Source of the DNA: Bellilinea sp.
GTDB taxonomy: Bacteria; Chloroflexota; Anaerolineae; Anaerolineales; Anaerolineaceae
Reading direction: 5' to 3'
Length of the DNA: 64,000 bases
NCBI GenBank assembly: GCA_026003615.1
Contig: BPHQ01000001.1
Span: 806,001 to 870,000 of the forward strand
Each line of letters begins with the position of its first letter. Position 1 is the first letter of the stretch. The translations under genes and the position numbers were made by a program. Of the stretch, positions 19,948 through 29,574 are shown one piece after another. The notes beneath the pieces are model-generated. The model saw only the letters and a list, made by a program, of their open reading frames with translations. It made no database searches and was not told where the DNA came from.

Positions 19948-21189
19948 ATGAAACGCAACTATTCTCATTTCTATGCCGATGTAGTCTGGTTTGGGGTGTT
20001 AAATGGTAGTGCGCTTTCGTTTTTGAGCGTATATGCTACACGGATTGGGGCAAGCGCTCACCAAATTGGTTTAATCAATGCGGCTCCGGCGATTATGGCA
20101 CTGTTGTTCTCTTTACCATTTGGTGCTTGGATTGAGCCTCAGTCAAAACGCCGGGCAACATTAATTACTGCGTTTTTAATGCGAGTTTTTTATTTCCCTC
20201 TTTTCCTGATTCCTTCTCGTTTACCGACCGAGTTTCAAGTTCCAATCATCCTTGTGATGGTCTTCTTGATGTATATACCAGCCACTGGTCTGGGTGTGGC
20301 TTTCAATGCATTATTTGCCGAAGCAATTCCAATTCAAGACCGTGCCCAAATTGCGGGAATTCGCAATGTATTTTTCGCAATCGTTTCGATAATCACATCA
20401 TTAACTTGTGGTTATATTCTCAATCACTTTCCATTCCCAATGAATTACGAGGTGGTTTTTGCACTTGGCTTTATCAGTGCCATGTTATCAACCCTTCATC
20501 TCAGTTTGATTCGTTCATCCGATGACGAAAGATTCTCTCTTGAAAAAAAATTCCAAGCAAAGGGTAATGTAGTAAAGAAAGATTATCAGACCAATATTCA
20601 TCAAAAAAATGATGTTATCCCTTCAAATAGCCAACTCCACCTTGAAATTCTCAAAACTCCTTTTCAATCGGTATTATGGATGATGTTTTCTTTTCATTTT
20701 GCGCAATACCTTCCACTTTCTTTATTTCCTATCTTTGCGGTAAAAGTTTTGAAAGTGTCTGATCAAGTGATCAGTATAGCCAACGCGATCTTTTTCCTGG
20801 CGATGCTGATCATTTCCAGTCAGGTCTCTCGTTTAGCCTTGCGCTTTGGAAATCAAAAAATTACCGGGCTTGGATTGCTCTTTCTTTCGGGGTATCCATT
20901 TGTACTGAGTCTTTCCCATAGTGCATTTCCTTACTTGGCTGCACACCTGTTGGGTGGGACAGGCTGGGGTCTGGCAAGCAGTACCATGTTTAATTTTGTC
21001 TTGGAAAAGTCTCCTTCAGAAACCAGGTCTGCCCATCTTGCGTGGTTCAACGTATTTGCCAATGCGGGAATTTTATTGGGATCTCTAATTGGTCCATGGG
21101 TCAGTAGCCTTCTTGGAATCCGATGGGCTTTGTTGGTGTTTGCTATTTTCCGGTTTTGGTCGGGGTTGAACATAGTCCGCTGGAAGTAG
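19948..21189 (+). CDS. MFS transporter
   Basis: About 413 aa, 10-12 hydrophobic helices; MKRNYSHFYADVVWFGVLNG; ORF extends to 19900. Confidence 0.8.
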   Translation: MKRNYSHFYADVVWFGVLNGSALSFLSVYATRIGASAHQIGLINAAPAIMALLFSLPFGAWIEPQSKRRATLITAFLMRVFYFPLFLIPSRLPTEFQVPIILVMVFLMYIPATGLGVAFNALFAEAIPIQDRAQIAGIRNVFFAIVSIITSLTCGYILNHFPFPMNYEVVFALGFISAMLSTLHLSLIRSSDDERFSLEKKFQAKGNVVKKDYQTNIHQKNDVIPSNSQLHLEILKTPFQSVLWMMFSFHFAQYLPLSLFPIFAVKVLKVSDQVISIANAIFFLAMLIISSQVSRLALRFGNQKITGLGLLFLSGYPFVLSLSHSAFPYLAAHLLGGTGWGLASSTMFNFVLEKSPSETRSAHLAWFNVFANAGILLGSLIGPWVSSLLGIRWALLVFAIFRFWSGLNIVRWK

Positions 21190-21208
21190 ATGTGTTAAAA
21201 TCGCTGTT

Positions 21209-21661
21209 ATGTCTGTGAAAGTTGTTGCTACCAACCGAAAAGCGCGTTTTGAATATTTTTTGCTGGAAACCTATGAAGCCGGTATAGCCCTTCAGGGAAG
21301 TGAAATCAAATCAATTCGAGCCGGACAAATTAGTTTGGCGGAAGCCTATGTTCAGACCGATGGTAAAGAAGCCTGGCTGATCAATGCTCACATAGCACCC
21401 TATGAACAAGCCAATCGGTTCAACCACGATCCACGGCGCCCGAGAAAACTTCTTCTTCATAAGAGAGAAATCCGTGAGATTTGGAACGCTGTACGCCAAA
21501 AGGGGGTGACTATTGTGCCCGTGCAAGTGTACTTGAAAGAAGGCAAAGCAAAGGTGGAAATTGCTGTGGCAAAAGGGAAAAAGTTATATGATAAACGTCA
21601 CGAGATAGCCAAGCGCGATCAAAGCCGTGAGATTGAAAGGGAAAGAGGGCGTGATTATTGA
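21209..21661 (+). CDS. smpB: SsrA-binding protein
   Basis: NRKARFEYFLLETYEAGIALQGSEIKSIRAGQISLAEAYV ... KLYDKRHEIAKRD. Confidence 0.97.
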   Translation: MSVKVVATNRKARFEYFLLETYEAGIALQGSEIKSIRAGQISLAEAYVQTDGKEAWLINAHIAPYEQANRFNHDPRRPRKLLLHKREIREIWNAVRQKGVTIVPVQVYLKEGKAKVEIAVAKGKKLYDKRHEIAKRDQSREIERERGRDY

Positions 21662-21694
21662 GTTGCTCCTTATCCTGTTCATCAGGGTATTGAT

Positions 21695-22402
21695 ATGCTA
21701 GGAAATAATTTTCTGGCATTGGCAGTTACTTTTGTTTTGGCATTGCTATGGTTGCGCCTTAACGATTATCTTGCTCATCGAGGATGGATCAGTTCTCATC
21801 TAAGCAGGAAAATTATCCACGCCGGCACAGGCCCGATCTTTGTGTTGTGTTGGTTGTTCTTTACCAACCAACCATCTTCCCGCTGGCTAGCCGCATTGGT
21901 GCCATTTGCGATTACGGTTCAATTTTTTTTGGTTGGCATTGGTGTTATCCGTGATCAGGCAGCGGTAGATGGAATGTCGCGCAGCGGGGATCCGCGCGAA
22001 ATTTTGAAAGGCCCGCTTTTTTACGGAATTGTTTTTGTAATTCTAACGATTGTTTATTGGTATGACTCTCCAATTGGTATCACAGCCTTAATGATGATGT
22101 GCGGTGGAGATGGGTTGGCAGATGTGATTGGCAATAGGGTTGCCAGTAAATCACTTCCTTGGTCGCCCAGAAAAACCTGGTCAGGAACTGCCGCCATGTT
22201 TTTTGCCAGCTGGGTGTTTTCTTTCGCGATTCTTTCTGTGTTCATCATCGTTGGAAATCTACCTCAAACGTTGTCTTCCCTCATCGTACCGCTTACTGTA
22301 ATGGCTTTGCTTGCCACTCTGGTTGAATCCCTGCCGATGAAGGATATTGATAACCTCACCGTGCCGCTGGTTTGTATTGCTTGTGGGCATCTATTTTTCT
22401 AA
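21695..22402 (+). CDS. Phosphatidate cytidylyltransferase/dolichol kinase-like membrane protein
   Basis: SRKIIHAGTGPIFVL ... MMCGGDGLADVIGNRVASKSLPWSPRKTWSGTAAMF. Confidence 0.8.
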   Translation: MLGNNFLALAVTFVLALLWLRLNDYLAHRGWISSHLSRKIIHAGTGPIFVLCWLFFTNQPSSRWLAALVPFAITVQFFLVGIGVIRDQAAVDGMSRSGDPREILKGPLFYGIVFVILTIVYWYDSPIGITALMMMCGGDGLADVIGNRVASKSLPWSPRKTWSGTAAMFFASWVFSFAILSVFIIVGNLPQTLSSLIVPLTVMALLATLVESLPMKDIDNLTVPLVCIACGHLFF

Positions 22403-22417
22403 CCGAAGAGGGTCCTG

Positions 22418-23947
22418 ATGATTCAAATTGATGGAAATCACCTGGATATTCACGAGGTTGTTTCGGTTGCACGATATGGCGAAGAAGTGGGGATAGCCCC
22501 TTCGGGGATAGAAAACTTAAGGCGTTCCCGAAAAGTACTCGAAAGGATTATAAGATCCGATCAAGCTGTATATGGGATAAACACAGGCTTTGGAATATTT
22601 TCGGAAAAACGAATACCGCTTGAGGATAGCAATCGGCTCAGTCGAAACCTGATCCTAAGTCATGCTGTGGCGGTTGGAGAACCTATGCCGGGTGAGGTGG
22701 TTCGGGCTGCAATGTTAGTGCGAGCTAATACACTGGTCAAAGGGTACTCTGGAGTTCGGGAAGAGATTGCCCAAACATTAATCGAAATGCTTAACAAAAA
22801 AGTTACCCCGCTGGTTCCTCAACAGGGTTCGCTTGGCTCATCGGGAGATTTGAGCCCGTTATCTCATTTGGCGCTGGTGTTTACCACGGATGAAGCCGAT
22901 CGGGAGGAAGAATCGGGTTGGGCGGAGTATGAAGGAAAGATTCTAACTGGAAAAGAGGCGATGCAGCGGGCTGGAATTCCCCGCCTGATTCTGGGCCCGA
23001 AAGAAGGACTGGCAATAAATAATGGAGCAACCTTCAGTGCCGCGCTGGCAGCCCTGATTCTTCATGATGCCTATCAGTCTATCCGGATTGCAAATAAAAT
23101 CACGGCTTTAAGTTTGGAAGCATTATTGGGTTGTTCTGCTGCTTTTGATGAGCGGATCCATCAAGTCCGCGATCAGGACGGTCAAACGCGAATAGCCAAA
23201 GAAATTCGCGAGGAAATTATCGGAAGCACCTTTATTGATGCCGCCTGCCGGGTGCAGGATGCCTATTCTCTGCGATGCGCTCCTCAGGTTCATGGGATTA
23301 TTTTAGAAACCATCGAATTTGCGGAACGTATCATTCAAAAAGAGCTGAATGCGGCAACGGACAATCCACTCTTGTTTGAACCGGATGCAGCGCTCTCTGG
23401 AGGGAATTTTCACGGTGAGCCGATTGGATTGGCAATGGATTATGTGGGTATTGCCCTGGCGGAACTGGCTGCAATTTCTGAACGGAGAATTTTCCGACTG
23501 CTGGATGCCAAGCTGAATGGAGGTCTTCCTCCAATGCTGGTGGATTCACCTGAGGCAGCCGGGCTTAATTCGGGTTTAATGATGCCCCACTACACTGCTG
23601 TGTCTTTGGTTTTGGAAAACCAAACTCTGGCACATCCGGATAGTGTTCATTCGTTACCGACCTCTGGTGGACAAGAAGATCACAATGCGAATGCGATGAC
23701 CGCAGCCCGCCACTGCTGGCAAATTTTAAATAACACGCAACGAGTTTTAGCGATAGAATTGTACACGGCTGCTCGCGCAGTTGATTTACGCAAGCGACAA
23801 ATGCCTCATTACCGATTGGGAGAGGGTACTCACCGTTTGTGGTCTTTCTTGAGAGAAAAGGTGCCTTACCGGCATGGCGATACCTGGTGGGCACCTGAGA
23901 TTGAAATTGTCGAAAATCTGGTTAAAAGTGGAGAGTTGGCGAGATAA
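22418..23947 (+). CDS. hutH: Histidine ammonia-lyase family (HAL/PAL)
   Basis: YGINTGFGIFSEKRI ... VPQQGSLGSSGDLSPLSHLAL ... SLPTSGGQEDHNAN. Confidence 0.9.
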   Translation: MIQIDGNHLDIHEVVSVARYGEEVGIAPSGIENLRRSRKVLERIIRSDQAVYGINTGFGIFSEKRIPLEDSNRLSRNLILSHAVAVGEPMPGEVVRAAMLVRANTLVKGYSGVREEIAQTLIEMLNKKVTPLVPQQGSLGSSGDLSPLSHLALVFTTDEADREEESGWAEYEGKILTGKEAMQRAGIPRLILGPKEGLAINNGATFSAALAALILHDAYQSIRIANKITALSLEALLGCSAAFDERIHQVRDQDGQTRIAKEIREEIIGSTFIDAACRVQDAYSLRCAPQVHGIILETIEFAERIIQKELNAATDNPLLFEPDAALSGGNFHGEPIGLAMDYVGIALAELAAISERRIFRLLDAKLNGGLPPMLVDSPEAAGLNSGLMMPHYTAVSLVLENQTLAHPDSVHSLPTSGGQEDHNANAMTAARHCWQILNNTQRVLAIELYTAARAVDLRKRQMPHYRLGEGTHRLWSFLREKVPYRHGDTWWAPEIEIVENLVKSGELAR

Positions 23948-24012
23948 ACTCTTATATGCTTTTAATTCCCTATTGATTGACAAATTGGATTTTTCTGGTT
24001 ATCTTTTTGACT

Positions 24013-25125
24013 ATGAAATGGGCAGAAACTCGTTTTTCTAGAAGAGATTTCCTCAAAATGGGTCTTCTAGGGCTGGGCAGTCTGGCAATGCGGCCATGGA
24101 GGATTTGGGGAGAGATGCTCCAGCAATGGCCAGATGCTGAGCGACTGGGCAGAGTATGTGTTGGAAAAGTTAACCTTCGCAAAAAGCCTTCGGCTGAAGC
24201 AGACTCACTGGGTGAATTGTACGAAGATTCGGTTGTAATCTGGCTTCGTGAGGTCATTGGAGAAGCACCATTGGGAAGGCAAAATCGCCGCTGGGTCGAA
24301 ACGCCGGATGGTTTTATATACGCACCCAGCCTTCAACCGGTCAAGTATCAACCTAACCAGCCCGTAACCGAATTGCCAATCACCAGTATTGGGCGTGGCA
24401 TGTGGGTGGAGGTGACAATTCCTCACACCCAAATATTTTTAGAAAACCGCGAACCGGCTTCGCCATGGTTGAAATACACAATTGAATACAACACCGTTCC
24501 GCGATTGTATTACAGCCAAATCTTATGGGTGGATGATATTCGCACAAACTCGCAGGGTCAGGTTCTTTATCGGGTGAATGAACGGTTTGGTTCTTATGGA
24601 GATGTATTTTGGGCTGCGGCGGAAGCATTCCGCCCACTTGAACCGGAAGAACTTGAACCGATTCATCCTGATGTTGAGAATAAACGAATTGTAGTGGATG
24701 TAACCCCAACTCGTCAGATTTTATCCTGTTATGAGGGGACCCATGAGGTGTATTCCTGTCTAATTTCTTCGGGGGCGATCTGGAATGCTTCTGGAGAGGT
24801 TGTGGAGGCATGGCGGACGCCCATTGGTGCCCATCCAATCTGGCGGAAGTCGGTATCTATTCACATGAGTGGTGGGCAAACCGGAACAGGATACGATTTA
24901 CCGGGAGTTGCCTGGACCACCCTCTTCACCGGGGAGGGTGTTGCCATTCACTCGACATTTTGGCATAACGATTTCGGAACACCCCGCTCGCGAGGTTGTA
25001 TTAATTGCTCACCGGATGATGCTCGCTTTATTTTTCGATGGACCTTGCCAGTTGTTCCCCTTGACCCCGGGGATGTGCAGGTAGGTATGCCAGGCGGTAC
25101 CATCGTTGATGTAATTGAAAAATGA
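24013..25125 (+). CDS. Tat-exported L,D-transpeptidase (YkuD)
   Basis: Tat-like signal FSRRDFLKMGLLGLGSLAM; catalytic motif IHSTFWHNDFGTPRSRGCINCSPDDARFIF. Confidence 0.9.
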   Translation: MKWAETRFSRRDFLKMGLLGLGSLAMRPWRIWGEMLQQWPDAERLGRVCVGKVNLRKKPSAEADSLGELYEDSVVIWLREVIGEAPLGRQNRRWVETPDGFIYAPSLQPVKYQPNQPVTELPITSIGRGMWVEVTIPHTQIFLENREPASPWLKYTIEYNTVPRLYYSQILWVDDIRTNSQGQVLYRVNERFGSYGDVFWAAAEAFRPLEPEELEPIHPDVENKRIVVDVTPTRQILSCYEGTHEVYSCLISSGAIWNASGEVVEAWRTPIGAHPIWRKSVSIHMSGGQTGTGYDLPGVAWTTLFTGEGVAIHSTFWHNDFGTPRSRGCINCSPDDARFIFRWTLPVVPLDPGDVQVGMPGGTIVDVIEK

Positions 25126-25138
25126 GTATGGAGAGGAT

Positions 25139-25867
25139 ATGGTGACCCTTAATGTTTCGGCAGGTTTAGCTTTTTTAGCCGGATTGGCTTCTTTTCTCTC
25201 ACCCTGTGTATTTGCATTGATTCCTGCTTACATAGGATATTTGAGCGGCCGTTCCGTAGCTGCTGCCCAAACCAATTCAGGCCGGGTGAATTCTTTGTAT
25301 ACACTTTTGCATGGATTTGCCTTTATCCTCGGATTTAGTGCAGTATTCTTAACACTCGGTCTGACAATGTCAGTGGTGGGGAGCTTGTTGTACGACTTTC
25401 GTTCGGTTTTGGCAAAGCTAGGCGGTATCATTGTGATCATTTTTGGTCTTCACATGACCGGGTTATTACGCCTGACCTTTCTGGAATATGACCTGCGCCC
25501 GCAGAGTAAAATTCACCAGAATCGTAGTTTACTTTCCTCTGCTTTTCTGGGGGTTACATTTTCTGCTGGCTGGTCCCCCTGTATCGGGCCTGTTTTGGGG
25601 ATGATCCTTACTCTGGCGATAAATAGTGGTTCAGTGAACCAGGGATTGGTTTTGTTAGGTTTTTATTCCGCTGGCCTGGCAATCCCATTTCTACTTGCTG
25701 CACTGGGAATTGGCTGGGTAACCGACCTGATTCGTAAACACGGTAAAGCCATGTTTTATATTGAAAAAGCCATGGGCGTGTTGATGATCGTTGTTGGAAT
25801 CATGTTGTTTTTGGGTGTCTTCAATCAATTAGCCCAATTTGGTACATTTATTGATTTTGGACTTTGA
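25139..25867 (+). CDS. ccdA: Cytochrome c biogenesis protein CcdA family
   Basis: ASFLSPCVFALIPAYIGYLSG and FSAGWSPCIGPVLGMIL. Confidence 0.93.
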   Translation: MVTLNVSAGLAFLAGLASFLSPCVFALIPAYIGYLSGRSVAAAQTNSGRVNSLYTLLHGFAFILGFSAVFLTLGLTMSVVGSLLYDFRSVLAKLGGIIVIIFGLHMTGLLRLTFLEYDLRPQSKIHQNRSLLSSAFLGVTFSAGWSPCIGPVLGMILTLAINSGSVNQGLVLLGFYSAGLAIPFLLAALGIGWVTDLIRKHGKAMFYIEKAMGVLMIVVGIMLFLGVFNQLAQFGTFIDFGL

Positions 25868-26415
25868 GGCGCAATCGGGTGAACTGGAAAACAGTAATTT
25901 TGCTCATGGGTGGTTTATTGTTTGGTGGTCTGATTGGAGTATTAATTTTTTGGGGCGGAAATCCACCAATCAATACTCAGCGGGAAAGGCAAGTTCCACA
26001 AACCGGTCAACCGTTTCCAGATTTTTCGATCGAGTCCCTCGACGGGGAAAAATTAACTTTTTCTGAATTTATTGGAAAACCCATCATTATCAATTTCTGG
26101 GCGACGTGGTGTGATCCCTGTAAGGCGGAGATGCCTCTCTTTGAAGCAATTTACCGCCAAAACTCTGGGTTGGTTGTCTTGGGGGTAAACTATAATGAAC
26201 CTGTTAATGTCATTCGGCGATTTGTTGAAGAACAAGAGATCACATTTCCAATTCTGCTGGACGTAGAGGGTAAAATTGCCCAGAAGTTTCAGGTCTTTGG
26301 TTTTCCAACCACCTATTTTGTGGATCGGGATGGTATCCTTAGGGGTGTGCAGGTGGGACAATTGGATGAGAATTTGCTTTCTTCCTACCTGGAAAAAATA
26401 GGAGCAGTCCCATGA
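25864..26415 (+). CDS. TlpA/ResA-type membrane-anchored thioredoxin
   Basis: INFWATWCDPCKAEMPLFEAIY; N-terminal TM. Confidence 0.93.
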   Translation: MRRNRVNWKTVILLMGGLLFGGLIGVLIFWGGNPPINTQRERQVPQTGQPFPDFSIESLDGEKLTFSEFIGKPIIINFWATWCDPCKAEMPLFEAIYRQNSGLVVLGVNYNEPVNVIRRFVEEQEITFPILLDVEGKIAQKFQVFGFPTTYFVDRDGILRGVQVGQLDENLLSSYLEKIGAVP

Positions 26416-27428
26416 TGGTGGTTACTGTTTTTATTAAGCAAGGCGACCCGGCCGCAGAACGGGTTGTGGGTATGTTGAATCGCCTTAAAGATGAATATTC
26501 ATACCAGTTGGCGGTGGTACCGATTGACCAGGATGAAGGATTGAGAGCGGCTTACGAAAAAGATTCACCAGTAGTTCAGGCTGGACCGTACCGCCTTGGC
26601 TCTCCTTTTGATGAACAGGATTTACGGGTAACCTTGGGAGCTGCACTGGATCGTGCCAGACATTTGAATGCAATTGGCGACAATACCTACGCCAGACGCA
26701 TACAACGAGGCCGAAAAGTCAGCATGGCCGATCGAGTTTCGTTGTGGTTAAGCAACCGCTATATGCTATTGATAAATTTTTTTCTCTTTCTTTATGTTGG
26801 ATTGCCTTTTCTTGCGCCGGTGCTGGCACTAAATGGAATTCAATCTCCGGCGAGGGTACTTTATACAATTTACAGCCCCTTATGTCATCAATTGACTTTT
26901 CGTTCGTGGTTTCTTTTTGGAATGCAGCCTTACTACCCGCGCAGTCTTGCTCAGGTAGAAAATTTGGCTTCTTACGAGCAGTTGTTTAATGTATCTCCGG
27001 CAGATTTAGCATTTGCCCGTCAGTTTACGGGTATGGAAGAAATTGGATTTGGAGCAGGCAGGATTGGCTACAAAGTTGCCCTTTGTCAGCGGGATGTTGC
27101 CATCTATGCCTCATTATTGGGTTTCGGGTTGGTTTTTTCCCTCTCTGGCAGGAAAATCAAGTCGTTGCCCTGGTATCTTTGGATTATTTTTGGTTTGTTA
27201 CCGATTGGTTTGGATGGATTTTCTCAATTACCCAGCCTGCTTTCTTTTTTGGCCGAATTGCCGGTTCTTCGGGAGAGTACACCATTGTTAAGAACCATAA
27301 CAGGAGTCTTGTTTGGTTCTACGACTGGCTGGTATCTCTTTCCGATGATTGAAGAGAGTATGCGGGAAACGAGAGCATTATTAACCCAAAAACAAACCGT
27401 CGTTTCTCAAATTCAATCGCAGGGGTAG
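26412..27428 (+). CDS. Cys-less glutaredoxin/thioredoxin-like domain fused to DUF2085 membrane domain
   Basis: N-terminal VTVFIKQGDPAAERVVGMLNRLKDEY; C-terminal YSPLCHQLTFRSWFLFG ... CQRDVAIYASLLG ... PIGLDGFSQL. Confidence 0.75.
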   Translation: MMVVTVFIKQGDPAAERVVGMLNRLKDEYSYQLAVVPIDQDEGLRAAYEKDSPVVQAGPYRLGSPFDEQDLRVTLGAALDRARHLNAIGDNTYARRIQRGRKVSMADRVSLWLSNRYMLLINFFLFLYVGLPFLAPVLALNGIQSPARVLYTIYSPLCHQLTFRSWFLFGMQPYYPRSLAQVENLASYEQLFNVSPADLAFARQFTGMEEIGFGAGRIGYKVALCQRDVAIYASLLGFGLVFSLSGRKIKSLPWYLWIIFGLLPIGLDGFSQLPSLLSFLAELPVLRESTPLLRTITGVLFGSTTGWYLFPMIEESMRETRALLTQKQTVVSQIQSQG

Positions 27429-27435
27429 AGACGGA

Positions 27436-28221
27436 ATGCCCTTTGTTGAAATCAACGGCTTGGAGTATTATCGGTTTGATTTATTGGGGAATGAGGTCAT
27501 TCAGGCTGTTTTTACTCGAAAAGGTGGGGTCAGTCCTCAACCGTGGGCATCGCTCAATTTGGGTGGGACTGTGGGAGATAGTCGGGAGAATGTGATTGAA
27601 AATCGCCGGCGCATCTTTGATGCCTTGGGAATTGAGGTTGAATCGATTTTTGACGTATGGCAGGTTCATTCGGATAAGATTTTGTTGTCGGAAAAACCGC
27701 GTCCACTTGATCACCCTCATGAAAAGGCTGATGCTATTGTGACAAATAATCCTTCGATTACATTATTTATGCGCTTTGCAGACTGTGTGCCGATATTGTT
27801 GTTTGATCCGGTTCATCAGGTTATCGGTTTAATTCATGCTGGTTGGAAGGGTACAGTACAGAAGATTGCAGCCAAAACCGTTCAGTTCATGGCTCAGCAA
27901 TTCAATTCAAGTCCGGCTGATATATTAGCCGGGATAGGACCTTCGATTGGTGTTGATCATTACATCATCGGCGATGACGTTGTTCAAGAAGTCAATAAGT
28001 CCTTCGGATCACAGGGGAAGATAGTTCTCCATCCTGTCAATGGCTCCATTCATTTTGATTTGTGGTCAGCAAATGAAATCCTCTTGAGGGAAGTTGGGGT
28101 AAAATCCATTCAGGTTGCGCAGGTATGTACCGCCTGTGACCTTGAGCGTTGGTTTTCTCATCGAGCCGAGCAAGGTAAAACAGGTCGTTTTGCAGCGTTA
28201 ATCAAATTACGAAAATCCTAA
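27436..28221 (+). CDS. pgeF: Multicopper polyphenol oxidase/laccase-domain protein PgeF (purine nucleoside phosphorylase)
   Basis: FTRKGGVSPQPWASLNLG ... RFADCVPILLFDPVHQVIGLIHAGWKGTVQKI ... CTACDLERWFSHRAE. Confidence 0.94.
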   Translation: MPFVEINGLEYYRFDLLGNEVIQAVFTRKGGVSPQPWASLNLGGTVGDSRENVIENRRRIFDALGIEVESIFDVWQVHSDKILLSEKPRPLDHPHEKADAIVTNNPSITLFMRFADCVPILLFDPVHQVIGLIHAGWKGTVQKIAAKTVQFMAQQFNSSPADILAGIGPSIGVDHYIIGDDVVQEVNKSFGSQGKIVLHPVNGSIHFDLWSANEILLREVGVKSIQVAQVCTACDLERWFSHRAEQGKTGRFAALIKLRKS

Positions 28222-28237
28222 AGGGTAACCTGACAAA

Positions 28238-28972
28238 ATGCCGCTGAGTGCAGAGCAAATACAAATCAATTACCTGAGAATTCAGGAAAAAATTCATCAA
28301 ACGGCATTGAAGTGCGGCCGAAAACCGGACGAAATTCGAATTGTGGTTGTTACTAAAAGCCAGCCATTGGAGGTCATTAAAGCCGCCATAGAAGCCGGCA
28401 TCCGAAGTTTCGGCGAGAATTATCCAGAAGAAGCTGTAGGAAAAATCAATGCAATTCGAGATGTTGAAGGTGTCGAATGGCACATGATTGGCCATTTGCA
28501 GAGCCGAAAAGCGAAGCTGGTTTCAACTTATTTTGACTGGATGCACTCTCTGGATAGTGTGAGGATCGCGGAAAAGCTAGAGCGACTGCTTGCGGAACAA
28601 AATAGGTCATTAAAGGTTTTATTGGAGTTCAATATTGGTGGAGAGATTTCCAAATATGGTTGGTCAGCCAGTAATCCAAGCCGTTGGTTTGAGTTACTAC
28701 CTGAAATCGAACAAATTCAACGTTGTCCCCATTTGCAGATCTGTGGTTTGATGACAATGCCTCCCTTAAGTACTACCCTGGAAGAGGCGCAAGGTTATTT
28801 CCGTAAATTGCGTTTACTCCGCGATTTTTTACAGGAAAGACTGAGTTCTCTAAACCTGACTGAGTTATCCATGGGAACCAGTGCGGATTTTCCGGCGGCA
28901 ATCCTTGAAGGGGCAACAATGGTTAGAATTGGTCAGGCGATTTTAGGGCCAAGAGATTATTCGAGAGGTTGA
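28238..28972 (+). CDS. yggS: YggS family PLP-dependent enzyme
   Basis: VVVTKSQPLEVIKAAIEAGIRSFGENYPEE ... WHMIGHLQSRKAKLV ... LSMGTSADFPAAILEGATMVRIG. Confidence 0.95.
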   Translation: MPLSAEQIQINYLRIQEKIHQTALKCGRKPDEIRIVVVTKSQPLEVIKAAIEAGIRSFGENYPEEAVGKINAIRDVEGVEWHMIGHLQSRKAKLVSTYFDWMHSLDSVRIAEKLERLLAEQNRSLKVLLEFNIGGEISKYGWSASNPSRWFELLPEIEQIQRCPHLQICGLMTMPPLSTTLEEAQGYFRKLRLLRDFLQERLSSLNLTELSMGTSADFPAAILEGATMVRIGQAILGPRDYSRG

Positions 28973-28975
28973 ACG

Positions 28976-29239
28976 ATGATTGATTTATTAATTACTTTGA
29001 TTCAAGCCATTGGCAGCGTTTTATTTATTCTGGTAATTGTTAGCGTTGTGCTTTCTTACTTTATGTCACCGTATCATCCTATTCGTGCAAATCTGGATCG
29101 GATTGTAGAGCCGTTGCTCAGCCCAATTCGTCGGGTTGTGCCGCCTGTAGGCATGATTGATTTCAGCCCTTTGATTTTGATTATTTTGATTCAAGTTGTG
29201 GAGACTTTATTAATTTCCCTCCTGGCTTCGTTGAGGTAA
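28976..29239 (+). CDS. YggT family membrane protein
   Basis: SPYHPIRANLDRIVEPLLSPIRRVVPPVGMIDFSPLILIILIQ. Confidence 0.92.
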   Translation: MIDLLITLIQAIGSVLFILVIVSVVLSYFMSPYHPIRANLDRIVEPLLSPIRRVVPPVGMIDFSPLILIILIQVVETLLISLLASLR

Positions 29240-29243
29240 GGTT

Positions 29244-29567
29244 ATGCCAGACCTGAAAAGAAATCGTTTTCATGATGCAAAATCGGGCTCAGCTATCACC
29301 GTCAGTATACGACTGAACGCAAAGAGCAATAAGATCGAAAAAGTGTTGCCCGATGGAACATTGCAAATTGGATTAGTCAATCCAAAAGATGACTCGCCTG
29401 TTGATACGGTTTTGATTGAGTTTTTGTCTGAATTGTTTGAGATACCCCCACAACGATTTGAAATTATTGGCGGGAAAAATTCCCCCAATAAATTGATCAG
29501 CATCATTGGTGTGAGTGTAGATCAGGTTCAGCAAATTGTCAGGCGAGTGGCGAAGATTCCATCTTGA
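29244..29567 (+). CDS. DUF167 (YggU) family protein
   Basis: ITVSIRLNAKSNKIEKVLPDGTLQIGL ... AKIPS; typical position after yggT. Confidence 0.75.
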   Translation: MPDLKRNRFHDAKSGSAITVSIRLNAKSNKIEKVLPDGTLQIGLVNPKDDSPVDTVLIEFLSELFEIPPQRFEIIGGKNSPNKLISIIGVSVDQVQQIVRRVAKIPS

Positions 29568-29574
29568 AAATTCT

